A DNA stretch of 64,000 bases from Lachnospiraceae bacterium C6A11 (lineage in GTDB: Bacteria; Bacillota; Clostridia; Lachnospirales; Lachnospiraceae): contig JNKY01000010.1 in assembly GCA_000702245.1 (NCBI GenBank), positions 310,001-374,000 of the forward strand, given 5' to 3'. A program made the position numbers and the translations under genes. Shown here one piece after another: positions 33,922 through 43,532 of this stretch; positions within the stretch are counted from its first letter, which is position 1; each line of letters starts with the position of its first letter. Below the pieces are notes generated by a model. It did no database searches and had not been told where the DNA came from. It worked only from the letters and a program-made list of their open reading frames with translations.

Positions 33922-34311
33922 ATGGCTAGAGGACATAGATCTCAGATCACAAGACTGAGAAATGAGAATAAAGATACAAGACCGTCAGCTAAGGTTTCTT
34001 ACGCAAGAGTATCTGTTACAAAGGCTTGCTTTGTACTTGATGCTATAAGAGGTAAGGACGTAACAACAGCTCTCGGCATCCTTGCTTACAATAACAGATA
34101 TGCTTCAAGCGTAATCTATAAGCTGCTCAAGTCTGCAGTAGCAAATGCAGAGAACAACAACGGTATGAAGGCTGAAGACCTTTACGTTGCAGAGTGCTTC
34201 GCAAACAAGGGACCTACAATGAAGAGGATCCACCCAAGAGCACAGGGCAGAGCTTACAGGATCGAGAAGAGAACAAGCCACATTACTGTAGTGCTTGATG
34301 AGAAGAAGTAA
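33922..34311 (+). CDS. rplV: 50S ribosomal protein L22
   Basis: A protein of 129 residues with the core [21 protein letters not shown] and the tunnel loop around [19 protein letters not shown], the site of macrolide-resistance changes in other species. Strong AAGGAGGA site. It ends 11 bases before rpsC. Confidence 0.98.
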   Translation: MARGHRSQITRLRNENKDTRPSAKVSYARVSVTKACFVLDAIRGKDVTTALGILAYNNRYASSVIYKLLKSAVANAENNNGMKAEDLYVAECFANKGPTMKRIHPRAQGRAYRIEKRTSHITVVLDEKK

Positions 34312-34322
34312 GGAGGCAGACG

Positions 34323-34988
34323 ATGGGACAGAAAGTTAATCCACACGGTTTAAGAGTCGGTATTATTAAAGATTGGGATTCTAAGTGGTATGCTGATACA
34401 AAGAACGGTGAGTTTGCCAACAACCTTGTAGAGGACCACAAGATCAGAGAGTTCCTTAAGAAGAAGCTTTATGATTCAAATGTTTCTAAGATCGATATAG
34501 AGAGAACAAGAGACAGAGTAAAGGTTAGCGTATATACAGCAAAGCCTGGTGTTGTTATCGGTAAGGGCGGCGCAGGAATCGAGAAGATCAAGGCTGAGGT
34601 TCAGAAGCTTACAGCTAAGAAGCTCATCATCGACATCAAGGAGATCAAGAAGCCTGACCTCGATGCACAGCTCGTAGCTGAGAACATCGCTCAGCAGCTT
34701 GAGAACCGTATTTCATTCAGAAGAGCAATGAAGTCATGCATGGGTAGAACAATGAAGGCAGGAGCACTTGGTATCAAGGCTGCTTGTTCAGGACGTCTCG
34801 GCGGTGCTGATATGGCCAGAACAGAGTTCTACAGCGAGGGAACAATTCCTCTTCAGACACTTCGTGCTGATATTGATTACGGATTCGCTGAAGCAGATAC
34901 AACATATGGTAAAGTTGGTGTTAAGACATGGATCTACCATGGCGAAGTACTTCCTACTAAGGGAAACAAGGAAGGGAGCGATAAATAA
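34323..34988 (+). CDS. rpsC: 30S ribosomal protein S3
   Basis: A protein of 221 residues beginning [20 protein letters not shown], with the KH motif [20 protein letters not shown] and the [16 protein letters not shown] block at the mRNA entry tunnel. The rplV stop is followed by AAGGAGG, which serves this start. Confidence 0.98.
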   Translation: MGQKVNPHGLRVGIIKDWDSKWYADTKNGEFANNLVEDHKIREFLKKKLYDSNVSKIDIERTRDRVKVSVYTAKPGVVIGKGGAGIEKIKAEVQKLTAKKLIIDIKEIKKPDLDAQLVAENIAQQLENRISFRRAMKSCMGRTMKAGALGIKAACSGRLGGADMARTEFYSEGTIPLQTLRADIDYGFAEADTTYGKVGVKTWIYHGEVLPTKGNKEGSDK

Positions 34989-34990
34989 TT

Positions 34991-35428
34991 ATGTTAATGC
35001 CTAAGAGAGTAAAACATCGTAAGCAGTTCAGAGGATCTATGGCAGGAAAGGCAATGAGAGGAAACCGCATCACTGATGGTGAGTACGGTATCGTTGCAAC
35101 AGAACCAGCATGGATCAAATCTAATCAGATAGAGGCAGCCAGAGTTGCCATTAACCGTTACCTTAAGCGTCAGGGAAAGGTTTGGATCAAGATCTTCCCA
35201 GACAAGCCGGTAACAGCTAAGCCAGCTGAAACTCGAATGGGTTCAGGAAAAGGCTCTCTTGAGTACTGGGTAGCAGTTGTTAAGCCGGGCAGAGTTCTTT
35301 TCGAGGTTGCCGGCGTTCCAGAAGCAACAGCAAGAGAAGCACTCCGTCTTGCAACACACAAGCTTCCTATTAAGTGCAAGATCGTTTCTAAAGCAGATTT
35401 AGAAGGAGGTAGCAGCAGTGAAAACTAA
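34991..35428 (+). CDS. rplP: 50S ribosomal protein L16
   Basis: A protein of 145 residues with the usual [20 protein letters not shown] start and the conserved [19 protein letters not shown]. It lies near the A-site tRNA elbow. The gene starts two bases after rpsC, and its last 11 bases overlap the start of rpmC, so translation is coupled at both ends. Confidence 0.98.
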   Translation: MLMPKRVKHRKQFRGSMAGKAMRGNRITDGEYGIVATEPAWIKSNQIEAARVAINRYLKRQGKVWIKIFPDKPVTAKPAETRMGSGKGSLEYWVAVVKPGRVLFEVAGVPEATAREALRLATHKLPIKCKIVSKADLEGGSSSEN

Positions 35429-35621
35429 AGACTTTCTTAAAGAATTAAACGCAAAGTCAGCATCAGAGCTCGCAACAGATCTTGAGGCTGCAAAGAAGGA
35501 ACTTTTCAATCTTAAGTTCCAGAATGCTACCAACCAGCTTGAGAATACAAGCAGGATCAAGGAAGTAAAGAAGAATATTGCCAGAATAGAGACAGTTATT
35601 GCCGCTAAGGCCAGAGCATAA
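35418..35621 (+). CDS. rpmC: 50S ribosomal protein L29
   Basis: A protein of 67 residues with a helical hairpin, containing the family motif [20 protein letters not shown]. The GTG start at 35418 lies inside rplP and is 8 bases after AGAAGGAGGT. Alternative starts would remove the first helix. The overlap implies translational coupling. Confidence 0.97.
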   Translation: MKTKDFLKELNAKSASELATDLEAAKKELFNLKFQNATNQLENTSRIKEVKKNIARIETVIAAKARA

Positions 35622-35642
35622 TTATCGAAAGGAGTAAAGACA

Positions 35643-35897
35643 GTGGAAAGAAATCTTAGAAAAACACGTGTAGGTATCGTTACAAGTGACAAGATGGACA
35701 AGACAATCGTAGTCTCAATCATCGATAATGTTAAGCATCCACTCTACGGCAAGATCGTAAAGAGAACATACAAGCTTAAGGCTCATGACGAAAATAATGA
35801 ATGCAAGATTGGTGATAGAGTAAAGGTTATGGAGACAAGACCTCTCTCTAAGGATAAGAGATGGAGACTTGTTGAGATCGTTGAAAAGGCTAAATAA
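35643..35897 (+). CDS. rpsQ: 30S ribosomal protein S17
   Basis: A protein of 84 residues of standard length, starting [21 protein letters not shown] with the OB-fold core [17 protein letters not shown] and MESRPLS-type end ([17 protein letters not shown]). GTG start preceded by AAAGGAG. Confidence 0.98.
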   Translation: MERNLRKTRVGIVTSDKMDKTIVVSIIDNVKHPLYGKIVKRTYKLKAHDENNECKIGDRVKVMETRPLSKDKRWRLVEIVEKAK

Positions 35898-35909
35898 GGA
35901 GGCAAAGAA

Positions 35910-36278
35910 ATGGTACAGCAGGAAACAAGACTTAGAGTTGCTGACAACACAGGCGCAAAAGAGCTTCTTTGCATCAGAGTTTTAGGCGGTTCTACAAGAA
36001 GATATGCAAACATTGGTGACATCATTGTTGCTTCTGTTAAAGACGCAACACCGGGCGGCGTTGTCAAGAAGGGTGACGTTGTTAAGGCCGTTGTTGTTCG
36101 TACAAAGAAGGGTGCACGTCGTAAGGATGGTTCTTACATCAAGTTTGATGAGAACGCAGCAGTTATCATCAAGGACGATCTGAACCCAAAAGGAACTCGT
36201 ATTTTTGGACCAGTAGCAAGAGAGCTTCGTGATAAGAAGTTCATGAAGATCATCTCACTTGCACCGGAAGTTCTGTAG
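35910..36278 (+). CDS. rplN: 50S ribosomal protein L14
   Basis: A protein of 122 residues, exactly the usual length, with [19 protein letters not shown] and the conserved [11 protein letters not shown]-type end ([18 protein letters not shown]). It forms part of the intersubunit bridge and the RsfS binding face. AAGGAGG lies 8 bases upstream of the ATG. Confidence 0.98.
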   Translation: MVQQETRLRVADNTGAKELLCIRVLGGSTRRYANIGDIIVASVKDATPGGVVKKGDVVKAVVVRTKKGARRKDGSYIKFDENAAVIIKDDLNPKGTRIFGPVARELRDKKFMKIISLAPEVL

Positions 36279-36289
36279 GAGGTGTAACC

Positions 36290-36607
36290 GTGGCAACAAG
36301 TAAGATTAAAAAGGACGACCTTGTTAGGGTTATAGCCGGCAAGGATAAAGGTAAAGAAGGTAAGGTTTTATCTGTAGACGTTAAGAACAACAAGGTTCTT
36401 GTTGAGGGCGTCAACAAGGTATTTAAGCACAGCAAGCCAACTGCTGCAAATACAGCAGGCGGAATCATCGAGAAGGAAGCTCCTATCGATATTTCAAATG
36501 TTATGTACCTTTACAAGGGAAAGACAGTAAGAGTTGGTTTCCAGGGCGAGAAGAAGGACAAGAAGAGAGTAGCCAAGGTTAATGGTAAGACCGAGGTTAT
36601 TGATTAA
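36290..36607 (+). CDS. rplX: 50S ribosomal protein L24
   Basis: A protein of 105 residues with an N-terminal KOW motif ([20 protein letters not shown]) and the usual [12 protein letters not shown]. An early assembly protein of the 50S. GTG start at 36290, preceded by TAGGAGGTG 5-8 bases upstream. Confidence 0.97.
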   Translation: MATSKIKKDDLVRVIAGKDKGKEGKVLSVDVKNNKVLVEGVNKVFKHSKPTAANTAGGIIEKEAPIDISNVMYLYKGKTVRVGFQGEKKDKKRVAKVNGKTEVID

Positions 36608-36630
36608 TCGTAGGAAGGAGGCTTAATACT

Positions 36631-37170
36631 TTGAGCAGATTAAGAGATAAGTACAATAGCGAGATCAAAGACGCTATGGTAAATAAATTTGGTTACAAGA
36701 ACGTTATGCAGATTCCAAAGCTTGACAAGATCGTTGTTAATATGGGCGTTGGTGAAGCTAAGGAAAATGCTAAGATCCTTGACAGTGCAGTAAAGGATCT
36801 TGAGACCATCACAGGTCAGAAGGCAGTTATCACACGTGCTAAGAAGTCAGTTGCTAACTTCAAGCTTAGAGAGGGTATGCCTATCGGTTGTAAGGTAACT
36901 CTTCGTGGTGAGAGAATGTATGAGTTCGCAGACAGACTTATCAATCTTGCACTTCCACGTGTTCGTGACTTCAGAGGTGTAAACGGTGATGCATTTGATG
37001 GCAGAGGCAACTATGCACTTGGCATCAAGGAGCAGATCATCTTCCCTGAGATCGAGTACGATAAGGTTGACAAGGTAAGAGGAATGGATATCATTTTCGT
37101 CACAACAGCTAAGACAGATGAAGAGGCTAGAGAGCTCCTCAGACTCTTCGGTATGCCGTACAGCAAGTAA
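36631..37170 (+). CDS. rplE: 50S ribosomal protein L5
   Basis: A protein of 179 residues, standard length, with the 5S rRNA-binding features [18 protein letters not shown] and [17 protein letters not shown]. The start is a TTG at 36631, well placed after AAGGAGG. No ATG or GTG closer to the family start exists, so the rare codon is accepted. Confidence 0.97.
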   Translation: MSRLRDKYNSEIKDAMVNKFGYKNVMQIPKLDKIVVNMGVGEAKENAKILDSAVKDLETITGQKAVITRAKKSVANFKLREGMPIGCKVTLRGERMYEFADRLINLALPRVRDFRGVNGDAFDGRGNYALGIKEQIIFPEIEYDKVDKVRGMDIIFVTTAKTDEEARELLRLFGMPYSK

Positions 37171-37181
37171 GGAGGAGAAAC

Positions 37182-37367
37182 ATGGCTAAGACTGCAATGA
37201 AGGTTAAGCAGCAGAGAAAGCAGAAGTTCTCTACAAGAGAATATACTCGCTGCAAGATTTGTGGAAGACCACATTCTGTTTTAAGAAAATACGGAATCTG
37301 CAGAGTCTGCTTCCGTGAGTTAGCATATAAGGGCGAGATACCGGGCGTTAGAAAGAGCTCTTGGTAA
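37182..37367 (+). CDS. rpsN: 30S ribosomal protein S14, zinc-binding type
   Basis: A protein of 61 residues. The short form of S14 keeps two CxxC pairs (CKIC, CRVC) that hold zinc, and ends GVRKSSW as usual. Zinc-free S14 paralogs are longer (about 89-100 residues). Strong AAGGAGGAG site and an 11-base gap to rplE. Confidence 0.98.
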   Translation: MAKTAMKVKQQRKQKFSTREYTRCKICGRPHSVLRKYGICRVCFRELAYKGEIPGVRKSSW

Positions 37368-37391
37368 GATTTACATAAGGAGGCAAAAGAA

Positions 37392-37793
37392 ATGTCAATA
37401 AGCGATCCAATTGCAGATATGCTTACAAGAATCCGTAATGCAAATACTGCAAAGCATGATACAGTAGATATACCGGCTTCCAAGATGAAGCAGGCGATTG
37501 CTGATATTCTTCTCAAGGAAGGATATGTTCAGGCAGTTGACGTTGTAGCAGATGGTAATTTCAATACTATTAGAATAACACTTAAGTACGGCGCTGATAA
37601 GAACGAAAAGGTTATCAAGGGACTTAAGAGAATTTCAAAGCCGGGTCTCCGCGTTTACGCTGATGTAGAGAATCTTCCAAAGGTTCTTGGCGGACTCGGA
37701 ACAGCCATCATTTCAACAAACAAGGGTGTGCTGACAGATAAGGAAGCAAGAAAAGAGAACGTTGGTGGCGAAGTTCTTGCATTTATCTGGTAA
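37392..37793 (+). CDS. rpsH: 30S ribosomal protein S8
   Basis: A protein of 133 residues with [19 protein letters not shown] at the start and the C-terminal [22 protein letters not shown], standard for S8. In E. coli S8 is the translational regulator of the spc operon. No obvious S8 target was seen at rplE here. Site AAGGAGG. Confidence 0.98.
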   Translation: MSISDPIADMLTRIRNANTAKHDTVDIPASKMKQAIADILLKEGYVQAVDVVADGNFNTIRITLKYGADKNEKVIKGLKRISKPGLRVYADVENLPKVLGGLGTAIISTNKGVLTDKEARKENVGGEVLAFIW

Positions 37794-37858
37794 TTAATCA
37801 TTAGAAAATATTGATCGGACGGGTGATACCGTCATACGAATAATAGGAGGTAAAGGCA

Positions 37859-38398
37859 ATGTCACGTATCGGAAGAATGCCTATCGCTATACCTGCCGGA
37901 GTTACTGTAGATATAGCAGAAAATAACAAGGTGACAGTTAAGGGACCAAAGGGTACCCTTGAGAGAGTTCTCCCAGCTGAGATGGAGATCACAGTTGAAG
38001 GAACAGAGATTCTTGTTAAGAGACCAAATGACCTTAAGAAGAATAAGTCATTACACGGACTTACAAGAACACTTATTCATAACATGGTTGTTGGTGTAAC
38101 AGATGGTTATACTAAGACACTTGAAGTAAACGGTGTTGGTTATAGAGCTCAGAAGCAGGGCAACAAGCTTGTGCTTTCACTTGGATATTCACATCCTGTT
38201 GAGATCGAGGACCCGGAAGGACTTACAACTACTGTTGAAGATAACAAGATCAAAGTTAGCGGAATCGACAAGGAAAAGGTTGGTCAGTATGCTGCAGAGA
38301 TCAGATCTACACGTGCTCCAGAGCCATATAAGGGCAAGGGTATCAAGTATGATTACGAAGTTATCAGACGTAAGGTTGGTAAGACCGGTAAGAAATAA
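37859..38398 (+). CDS. rplF: 50S ribosomal protein L6
   Basis: A protein of 179 residues, standard length, with [16 protein letters not shown], the two alpha/beta repeats and the C-terminal [21 protein letters not shown]. It is close to the sarcin-ricin loop. A 65-base spacer precedes it, with AGGAGGT 8 bases before the ATG. Confidence 0.98.
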   Translation: MSRIGRMPIAIPAGVTVDIAENNKVTVKGPKGTLERVLPAEMEITVEGTEILVKRPNDLKKNKSLHGLTRTLIHNMVVGVTDGYTKTLEVNGVGYRAQKQGNKLVLSLGYSHPVEIEDPEGLTTTVEDNKIKVSGIDKEKVGQYAAEIRSTRAPEPYKGKGIKYDYEVIRRKVGKTGKK

Positions 38399-38417
38399 TT
38401 AAAGGAGTGAATAAGAG

Positions 38418-38786
38418 ATGATTAAAAAGGAATCAAGAGAAGTTATCCGTGAAAAGAAACATTTAAAGATTCGCAACCGTTTTAGCGGAACAACTGAAAG
38501 ACCAAGACTTGCTGTTTACAGAAGTAATAATCACATCTACGCTCAGATTATTGACGACTCGGTTGGTAAGACCTTAGTATCCGCTTCAACACTTGAGAAG
38601 AGCGCTAAGTCAGAACTTGAGAAGACAAATGATATAGCTGCTGCTGCATTCATCGGTAAGGCTATCGCTGAGAAGGCTGTTGCTGCAGGAATCAAGCAGG
38701 TTGTATTTGACAGAGGCGGATTTATATATCAGGGTAAGATTAAGGCTTTAGCAGATGCAGCAAGAGAAGCTGGTCTTGAATTCTAA
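38418..38786 (+). CDS. rplR: 50S ribosomal protein L18
   Basis: A protein of 122 residues with the 5S rRNA-binding core [20 protein letters not shown] and the end [19 protein letters not shown], both family hallmarks. AAGGAGTGA precedes the ATG. Confidence 0.98.
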   Translation: MIKKESREVIREKKHLKIRNRFSGTTERPRLAVYRSNNHIYAQIIDDSVGKTLVSASTLEKSAKSELEKTNDIAAAAFIGKAIAEKAVAAGIKQVVFDRGGFIYQGKIKALADAAREAGLEF

Positions 38787-38805
38787 TGAAGGAGGAAATT
38801 GATAC

Positions 38806-39315
38806 ATGAAGCGTACATTAATCGATCCAAGTTCATTGGAACTTGAAGACAGTGTAGTAACAATCAAGAGAGTTACCAAGACTGTTAAGGGTGGACGTAA
38901 TATGAGATTCTCTGCACTCGTTGTAGTAGGAGATCGTAACGGACATGTTGGTGTTGGTATCGGTAAGGCTGTTGAAATTCCAGAAGCTATCCGTAAGGGT
39001 AAGGAAGATGCAACTAAGAATCTTATCGAAGCTCCTATAAATGAAAACGGAAGTATTCCTTACGGCTATACAGGAGAGTTTGGAAGCTCAAAGGTTCTCC
39101 TTAAGACAGCTCCTGCAGGTACAGGTATCATCGCCGGTGGTCCTGCACGTCGTGTACTCGAGCTTGCCGGTTATAAGAACATCCGTACAAAGTCACTGGG
39201 ATCAAACAACAAGCGTAACGTTGTTCTTGCAACACTTGAGGGACTTAAGGCAATCCAGAGCCCTGAGTATATTGCAAAGCTTCGTGGCAAGTCTGTTGAT
39301 GAGATCCTTAACTAG
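38806..39315 (+). CDS. rpsE: 30S ribosomal protein S5
   Basis: A protein of 169 residues with the double-stranded-RNA-binding-like N-domain ([20 protein letters not shown]) and the C-domain [20 protein letters not shown]. The loop involved in spectinomycin resistance in other bacteria is intact (VTKTVKGGR). Strong GAAGGAGGA site. Confidence 0.98.
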   Translation: MKRTLIDPSSLELEDSVVTIKRVTKTVKGGRNMRFSALVVVGDRNGHVGVGIGKAVEIPEAIRKGKEDATKNLIEAPINENGSIPYGYTGEFGSSKVLLKTAPAGTGIIAGGPARRVLELAGYKNIRTKSLGSNNKRNVVLATLEGLKAIQSPEYIAKLRGKSVDEILN

Positions 39316-39330
39316 TAGGAGGTAATCGAA

Positions 39331-39513
39331 ATGGCAGATACAATTAAGGTAACACTTGTAAAGTCACCTATCGGTGCAATTCCAAAGCATAGAAAGACTG
39401 TTGAGGCTCTTGGTCTTACAAAGATGCACAGAACAGTTGAACTTCCTAACAATGCTGCTACTAAGGGAATGATCGCTCAGGTTAATTACCTGGTTAAGGT
39501 TGAGGAAGCATAG
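39331..39513 (+). CDS. rpmD: 50S ribosomal protein L30
   Basis: A protein of 60 residues, typical length, with [25 protein letters not shown] and [20 protein letters not shown] lies 9 bases before the ATG. It precedes rplO by 20 bases. Confidence 0.98.
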   Translation: MADTIKVTLVKSPIGAIPKHRKTVEALGLTKMHRTVELPNNAATKGMIAQVNYLVKVEEA

Positions 39514-39533
39514 TCGAAAGGGAGGACAGATTC

Positions 39534-39974
39534 ATGGATTTATCATCATTAAAGCCAGCAGAGGGCTCAGTAACAAGAGATGATTTCAGACGCGGCCGTG
39601 GACATGGTTCAGGCAACGGCAAGACTGCCGGTAAGGGTCACAAGGGTCAGAAGGCACGTTCCGGAGCTCCTAGACTCGGCTTCGAAGGTGGTCAGATGCC
39701 ACTCTACAGACGTATTCCTAAGAGAGGTTTCAAGTGCAGAAACTCTAAGGAGATCGTTGCAATCAATGTAGATGTACTCAATAGATTTGAAGATGGTTCA
39801 GAAGTTACAGTTGCTACTCTTATTGAGGCAGGTGTAGTTAAGAACCCAAGAGATGGTGTTAAGATTTTAGGAAATGGAGAGCTCACAAAGAAGCTTACTG
39901 TTAAGGTTAACGCAGTAAGCCAGGCTGCTGTCGAGAAGATTGAAGCACTCGGCGGAAAAGTTGAGGTGATGTAA
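39534..39974 (+). CDS. rplO: 50S ribosomal protein L15
   Basis: A protein of 146 residues, standard length, with the Gly/Arg-rich [19 protein letters not shown] segment and the [13 protein letters not shown] motif. The ribosome site of secY lies within its last codons, so the two are coupled. Confidence 0.98.
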   Translation: MDLSSLKPAEGSVTRDDFRRGRGHGSGNGKTAGKGHKGQKARSGAPRLGFEGGQMPLYRRIPKRGFKCRNSKEIVAINVDVLNRFEDGSEVTVATLIEAGVVKNPRDGVKILGNGELTKKLTVKVNAVSQAAVEKIEALGGKVEVM

Positions 39975-39975
39975 T

Positions 39976-41283
39976 ATGTTTAAAACCCTTGCAAATGCTC
40001 TGAAAGTCAAGGAGATTAGAAACGGGATACTATTTACATTATTCATCGTTATTGTCGTAAGACTGGGTTCTCTTATCCCATCGCCTTATATTGATACTGA
40101 GGCGGTTAAGTCTTACTTCAACAGTGACGCATTCAACTTCATAAATGCATTTACAGGCGGCTCTTTCACTCAGATGTCAATATTTGCACTGAGCGTAACA
40201 CCATACATTACATCATCGATCATCATGCAGCTCCTCACAATAGCTATTCCGGCTCTTGAGGAAATGCAGAAGGATGGCGATGATGGACGTAAGAAGATAA
40301 CAGCTATCACAAGAGTGGTTTCAATCCTTCTTGCTGTTATCGAAAGCGTTGGCCTTACAATCGGCTTCAACAGAGAAGGTCTTCTCATGGAGTCAGGTTT
40401 CAAGGCAGTATTAGTGATCGTTATCACACTTACAGCAGGTAGTGCACTTGTTATGTGGCTCGGTGAGAGAATCTCCGAGAAGGGCGTGGGCAACGGTATT
40501 TCAATCATACTTCTTGTAAATATCGTTTCAAGAATGCCTAACGATTTCAAGAACCTCTACGATATGTTCGCAAAGGGCAAGGATATCGTTCACATGATCT
40601 TCGCACTTGCTATAATAGCTGCGATAGTTATTCTAACAACGGTACTCGTTGTACTTCTTCAGGATGCTGAACGAAGGATACCTGTATCGTATGCACAGAA
40701 GATCCAGGGAAGAAGATCCGTAGGAGGAAGAAGCTCATACATTCCGCTCAAGGTTAACACCGGCGGCGTTATGCCGATCATCTTCGCTTCAACACTTCTT
40801 TCTATACCAACTATAGTTATCAACCTTTTCAATGTTCAGGTTAAGAGCACATTCTGGGCTAAGTTCCTGCAGGGTCTCAGTTCTAACTACTGGTTCAGAC
40901 CGGGATTCCCACATGCTTACTTCGGACTTGCGTTCTACATCCTGCTGGTAATCTTCTTCGCTTATTTCTATACATCCATCACATTCAATCCGATGGAAGT
41001 TGCAAATAACCTGAAGAAGGGCGGCGGCTTCATACCTGGTATCAGACCTGGTAAGCCAACTCAGGATTACCTCAACAAGGTGCTTAACTATATCGTAGTT
41101 ATCGGTGTTATAGGACTTATCATAATAGCACTTATCCCGATCTTCTTTAACGGTAGATTCTCAGCTGACGTTTCCTTCGGTGGAACATCACTCATCATTA
41201 TAGTTGGTGTTATCATCGAGACGATCAAGCAGATCGAGTCTAAGATGATCGTAAGAAACTACAACGGATTTCTTAGCGAATAA
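39976..41283 (+). CDS. secY: Protein translocase subunit SecY
   Basis: A membrane protein of 435 residues with ten expected helices. Landmarks are GSLIPSPYID after helix 1, the plug region TGGSFTQMSIFALSVTPYI, GERISEKGVGNGISIILLVN, and the cytosolic RRIPVSYAQKIQGR and FIPGIRPGKPTQDYL loops that bind ribosome and SecA. It starts one base after the rplO stop, with GAGGTGAT inside rplO as ribosome site. Confidence 0.98.
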   Translation: MFKTLANALKVKEIRNGILFTLFIVIVVRLGSLIPSPYIDTEAVKSYFNSDAFNFINAFTGGSFTQMSIFALSVTPYITSSIIMQLLTIAIPALEEMQKDGDDGRKKITAITRVVSILLAVIESVGLTIGFNREGLLMESGFKAVLVIVITLTAGSALVMWLGERISEKGVGNGISIILLVNIVSRMPNDFKNLYDMFAKGKDIVHMIFALAIIAAIVILTTVLVVLLQDAERRIPVSYAQKIQGRRSVGGRSSYIPLKVNTGGVMPIIFASTLLSIPTIVINLFNVQVKSTFWAKFLQGLSSNYWFRPGFPHAYFGLAFYILLVIFFAYFYTSITFNPMEVANNLKKGGGFIPGIRPGKPTQDYLNKVLNYIVVIGVIGLIIIALIPIFFNGRFSADVSFGGTSLIIIVGVIIETIKQIESKMIVRNYNGFLSE

Positions 41284-41295
41284 TTAAAAATATAT

Positions 41296-41323
41296 TTGCA
41301 AAAATAATATTTGATATTATAAT
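41296..41323 (+). promoter_or_regulatory. Internal promoter before adk
   Basis: TTGCAA (41296-41301), a 16-base spacer and a perfect TATAAT (41318-41323). It would allow adk-infA to be transcribed apart from the ribosomal genes. Confidence 0.6.
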
Positions 41324-41352
41324 GCAATTATCAGTTTTATTTATAGCATTTA

Positions 41353-41384
41353 AGGGATTACAGGATGCTTATTCTGTAATCCCT
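41353..41384 (+). promoter_or_regulatory. Perfect 11-bp hairpin in the adk leader
   Basis: AGGGATTACAG (41353-41363) pairs with CTGTAATCCCT (41374-41384) across a 10-base loop. No T-run follows, so a classical terminator for secY is unlikely. It lies inside the leader made from the promoter at 41296-41323 and may be a regulatory or processing element. Confidence 0.55.
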
Positions 41385-41455
41385 AAATCTGATTTAATGT
41401 AGCGGAAGATAACGCAGAGCTTAATGGCGCCTGCAGGATGAAAAGGAGAAGAACT

Positions 41456-42100
41456 ATGAAGATTATAATGCTTGGGGCACCTGGTGCCGGTAAGGGAACA
41501 CAGGCTAAGATGCTTGCAGAGAAATACTCTATCCCACACATCTCTACAGGAGATATTTTCAGAGCTAATATCAAAGAAGGTACTGAGCTTGGTAAGAAAG
41601 CCAAGGAATATATGGACAAGGGACTTCTTGTTCCTGATGAGCTTGTTGTTGATCTTGTAATCGACAGATTCAAGGCAGATGACTGCAAGAATGGTTACAT
41701 ACTTGACGGTTTCCCTAGAACCATCCCACAGGCTGAGGCGCTGGATGCAGCACTTGCAGCTCAGGGAGACAAGATGGACTATGCAATAAATGTTGAAGTT
41801 CCTGACGAGAATATCGTAAACAGAATGTCAGGAAGAAGAGCATGTGTAGGCTGCGGCGCTACATATCACATCAAGTATAACCCAACAAAGGTTGAGGGTA
41901 TCTGCGATGTATGCGGCAAGGAGCTTATACTTCGTGATGATGACAAGCCTGAGACAGTTCTTAACAGACTTAAGGTTTATCATGATCAGACACAGCCACT
42001 TATCGATTACTACGGAAAAGCAGGAATCGTTAAAGAGGTTGACGGAACAGTAGATATGAACGATGTATTAAACGCAATCGTTGAGATACTCGGTGAGTAA
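41456..42100 (+). CDS. adk: Adenylate kinase
   Basis: A protein of 214 residues that interconverts ATP, ADP and AMP. The P-loop [11 protein letters not shown], the AMP-binding DGFPRT and the LID domain are present. The LID carries four cysteines (CVGC, CDVC), the zinc-binding form typical of Gram-positive bacteria. The ATG at 41456 follows AAAAGGAGAA. An upstream ATG at 41438 would add MKRRRT and lacks a site. In many Clostridia map follows adk; here infA follows directly. Confidence 0.97.
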   Translation: MKIIMLGAPGAGKGTQAKMLAEKYSIPHISTGDIFRANIKEGTELGKKAKEYMDKGLLVPDELVVDLVIDRFKADDCKNGYILDGFPRTIPQAEALDAALAAQGDKMDYAINVEVPDENIVNRMSGRRACVGCGATYHIKYNPTKVEGICDVCGKELILRDDDKPETVLNRLKVYHDQTQPLIDYYGKAGIVKEVDGTVDMNDVLNAIVEILGE

Positions 42101-42130
42101 TATATTTTTAAAGAGGAGAAAGTAGGATTT

Positions 42131-42349
42131 ATGTCAAAGGTTGATGAGATCGAATGCGAAGGAGTAGTAATTGAAAAGCTTCCAAATGCCATGTTTCAGG
42201 TAGAGCTTGAGAATGGTCATCAGATCCTTGCCCACATCAGCGGCAAGCTTAGAATGAATTACATCAAGATACTTCCGGGAGATAAAGTAACGGTTGTACT
42301 TTCTCCTTATGATCTTTCCAAGGGACGTATCACCTGGAGAGCAAAGTAA
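42131..42349 (+). CDS. infA: Translation initiation factor IF-1
   Basis: A protein of 72 residues of standard length with the OB fold: [37 protein letters not shown] and the C-terminal [10 protein letters not shown]. It binds the 30S A site during initiation. AAGAGGAGAAAG lies upstream of the ATG. Confidence 0.98.
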   Translation: MSKVDEIECEGVVIEKLPNAMFQVELENGHQILAHISGKLRMNYIKILPGDKVTVVLSPYDLSKGRITWRAK

Positions 42350-42379
42350 AGGAAAGCAGAACAACTGCATGAAAATACA

Positions 42380-42425
42380 GAAGCAGCCATAGACATGCTT
42401 GCATGGATAGGGCTGTTTTTGTGTT
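42380..42425 (+). terminator. Intrinsic terminator after infA
   Basis: CAGCC (42384-42388) pairs with GGCTG (42411-42415), with an inner ATGC/GCAT stem and a following TTTTTGTG. It separates the adk-infA unit from rpmJ, which has its own promoter. Confidence 0.65.
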
Positions 42426-42433
42426 TTCATATA

Positions 42434-42505
42434 GATTGCGAAGCAATCACATAATTGACATAAGCACGTAGTGCGACGGCCGACGAAGTCGGGCGGTCAA
42501 TTATG
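42434..42505 (+). other. Branched, cloverleaf-like intergenic element
   Basis: A GATTGC-GAA-GCAATC hairpin (42434-42448) is followed by a 10-bp closing stem, CATAATTGAC (42450-42459) with GTCAATTATG (42496-42505). The closed region holds two perfect hairpins, GCAC-GTA-GTGC (42464-42474) and CCGAC-GAA-GTCGG (42480-42492). It does not look like a tRNA: there is no anticodon arm or T-loop. Function unknown. Confidence 0.7.
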
Positions 42506-42549
42506 GAGGCGGTTATTCGTAATATCTTAAAAATTCTTTAAAATACCAC

Positions 42550-42578
42550 TTGCATTTTGTTATCTTAAATGTTATCAT
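42550..42578 (+). promoter_or_regulatory. Promoter of the rpmJ-rpsM-rpsK-rpsD-rpoA-rplQ unit
   Basis: TTGCAT (42550-42555), a 17-base spacer and TATCAT (42573-42578). Confidence 0.65.
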
Positions 42579-42635
42579 ATTTTTCCGTAGCGGGCTTTTT
42601 GCGCCCAAAATGAGGTTGTGAAAGGAGAGATTTTA

Positions 42636-42749
42636 ATGAAGGTTCGTGCATCAGTAAAACCGATTTGCGACAAATGCAAAGTCATTAAAAGAAAAGGCAG
42701 AATCTTAATAATCTGCGAAAATCCAAAGCACAAGCAGCGTCAGGGTTAA
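42636..42749 (+). CDS. rpmJ: 50S ribosomal protein L36
   Basis: A protein of 37 residues, exactly the usual length: it starts [20 protein letters not shown] and ends NPKHKQRQG. The zinc-binding CxxC...C...H pattern is intact. AAAGGAGAG lies 7 bases before the ATG. It is followed by an unusually long 394-base spacer before rpsM. Confidence 0.97.
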   Translation: MKVRASVKPICDKCKVIKRKGRILIICENPKHKQRQG

Positions 42750-43143
42750 TCCTGAGGTTTTGAAAACAAGTTATGAAGAACGGTTTTAAAGGCTTTATAA
42801 CTTGTCTTTGTGCGTTCCGGAACGCTGCACAACATATACTGCAGAGGGATTCTGGAGGAGATGAACTACCGTGTTCGTCATGCACGGCGGTTGCCTGTAA
42901 AGACGGCAGGCAAGGCAAAAAAATAGAAGCGGCTGTAATATATTCCGAACGTCATTTTCACGAAGCAAAGCGTTTCAGTGAATGGGATATATTATATTCT
43001 ATAAATATGGAGGATCTTTCATCCGGTATACATTTCACCTTCTGACTCCATACAGAAGTTACTGAGAGGAATGATCAGATAGTTACAGAGTGAGCAGCAG
43101 GCTCACGGTTTTAAAAAATGATTTTACGGAGGAAATAAGAAAT
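42750..43143 (+). other. 394-base structured spacer between rpmJ and rpsM
   Basis: No convincing gene. Hairpins in order: ACAAGTTAT/ATAACTTGT near 42766-42805, the 12-bp palindrome CGTTCCGGAACG near 42815, TTGCCTG/CAGGCAA near 42892-42914, an imperfect stem CATTTTCACGAA/TTTCAGTGAATG near 42955-42984, and GTGAGC/GCTCAC near 43092-43107. These suggest a regulatory leader for rpsM and the downstream genes. A weak A/T-rich -10-like region near 42990-43010 is also present. Confidence 0.45.
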
Positions 43144-43512
43144 ATGGCTCGTATTTCAGGTGTAGATTTACCAAGAGAAAAACGTGTCGAAGTAGGTCTT
43201 ACTTATATCTATGGTATCGGTCTTCCTACTTCAAAGAAGATTCTCGCTCAGACAGGCGTAAACCCTGACACAAGAGTTCGTGATCTTACAGATGACGAAG
43301 TTAGAAAGATCAGCGAGACAATCAATGAGACTCTTACAGTAGAAGGTGATTTAAGAAGAGAGACAGCTCTCAATATTAAGCGTCTTCAGGAGATAGGATG
43401 CTATCGTGGTATCCGTCACAGAAAGGGACTTCCTGTTCGTGGTCAGAACACAAAGAACAACGCACGTACACGTAAGGGACCTAAGAAGACGGTTGCTAAC
43501 AAGAAGAAGTAA
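43144..43512 (+). CDS. rpsM: 30S ribosomal protein S13
   Basis: A protein of 122 residues of standard length with [21 protein letters not shown], the helix-two-turn-helix [20 protein letters not shown] and the basic tail [16 protein letters not shown]. The ATG at 43144 follows CGGAGGAA. An 18-codon upstream extension is not family-like. Confidence 0.98.
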   Translation: MARISGVDLPREKRVEVGLTYIYGIGLPTSKKILAQTGVNPDTRVRDLTDDEVRKISETINETLTVEGDLRRETALNIKRLQEIGCYRGIRHRKGLPVRGQNTKNNARTRKGPKKTVANKKK

Positions 43513-43532
43513 TGTAGGAGGAAAGATAAATA

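Noticed and set aside
42450-42505. Possible tRNA gene
   Set aside because: The cloverleaf-like fold has only two inner hairpins with 3-base loops, no anticodon loop, no T-loop sequence and no CCA-adjacent acceptor pattern.
42773-43045. 90-codon open frame in the rpmJ-rpsM spacer
   Set aside because: No ribosome site, no family resemblance, and it runs through several strong hairpins. Better seen as structured spacer.
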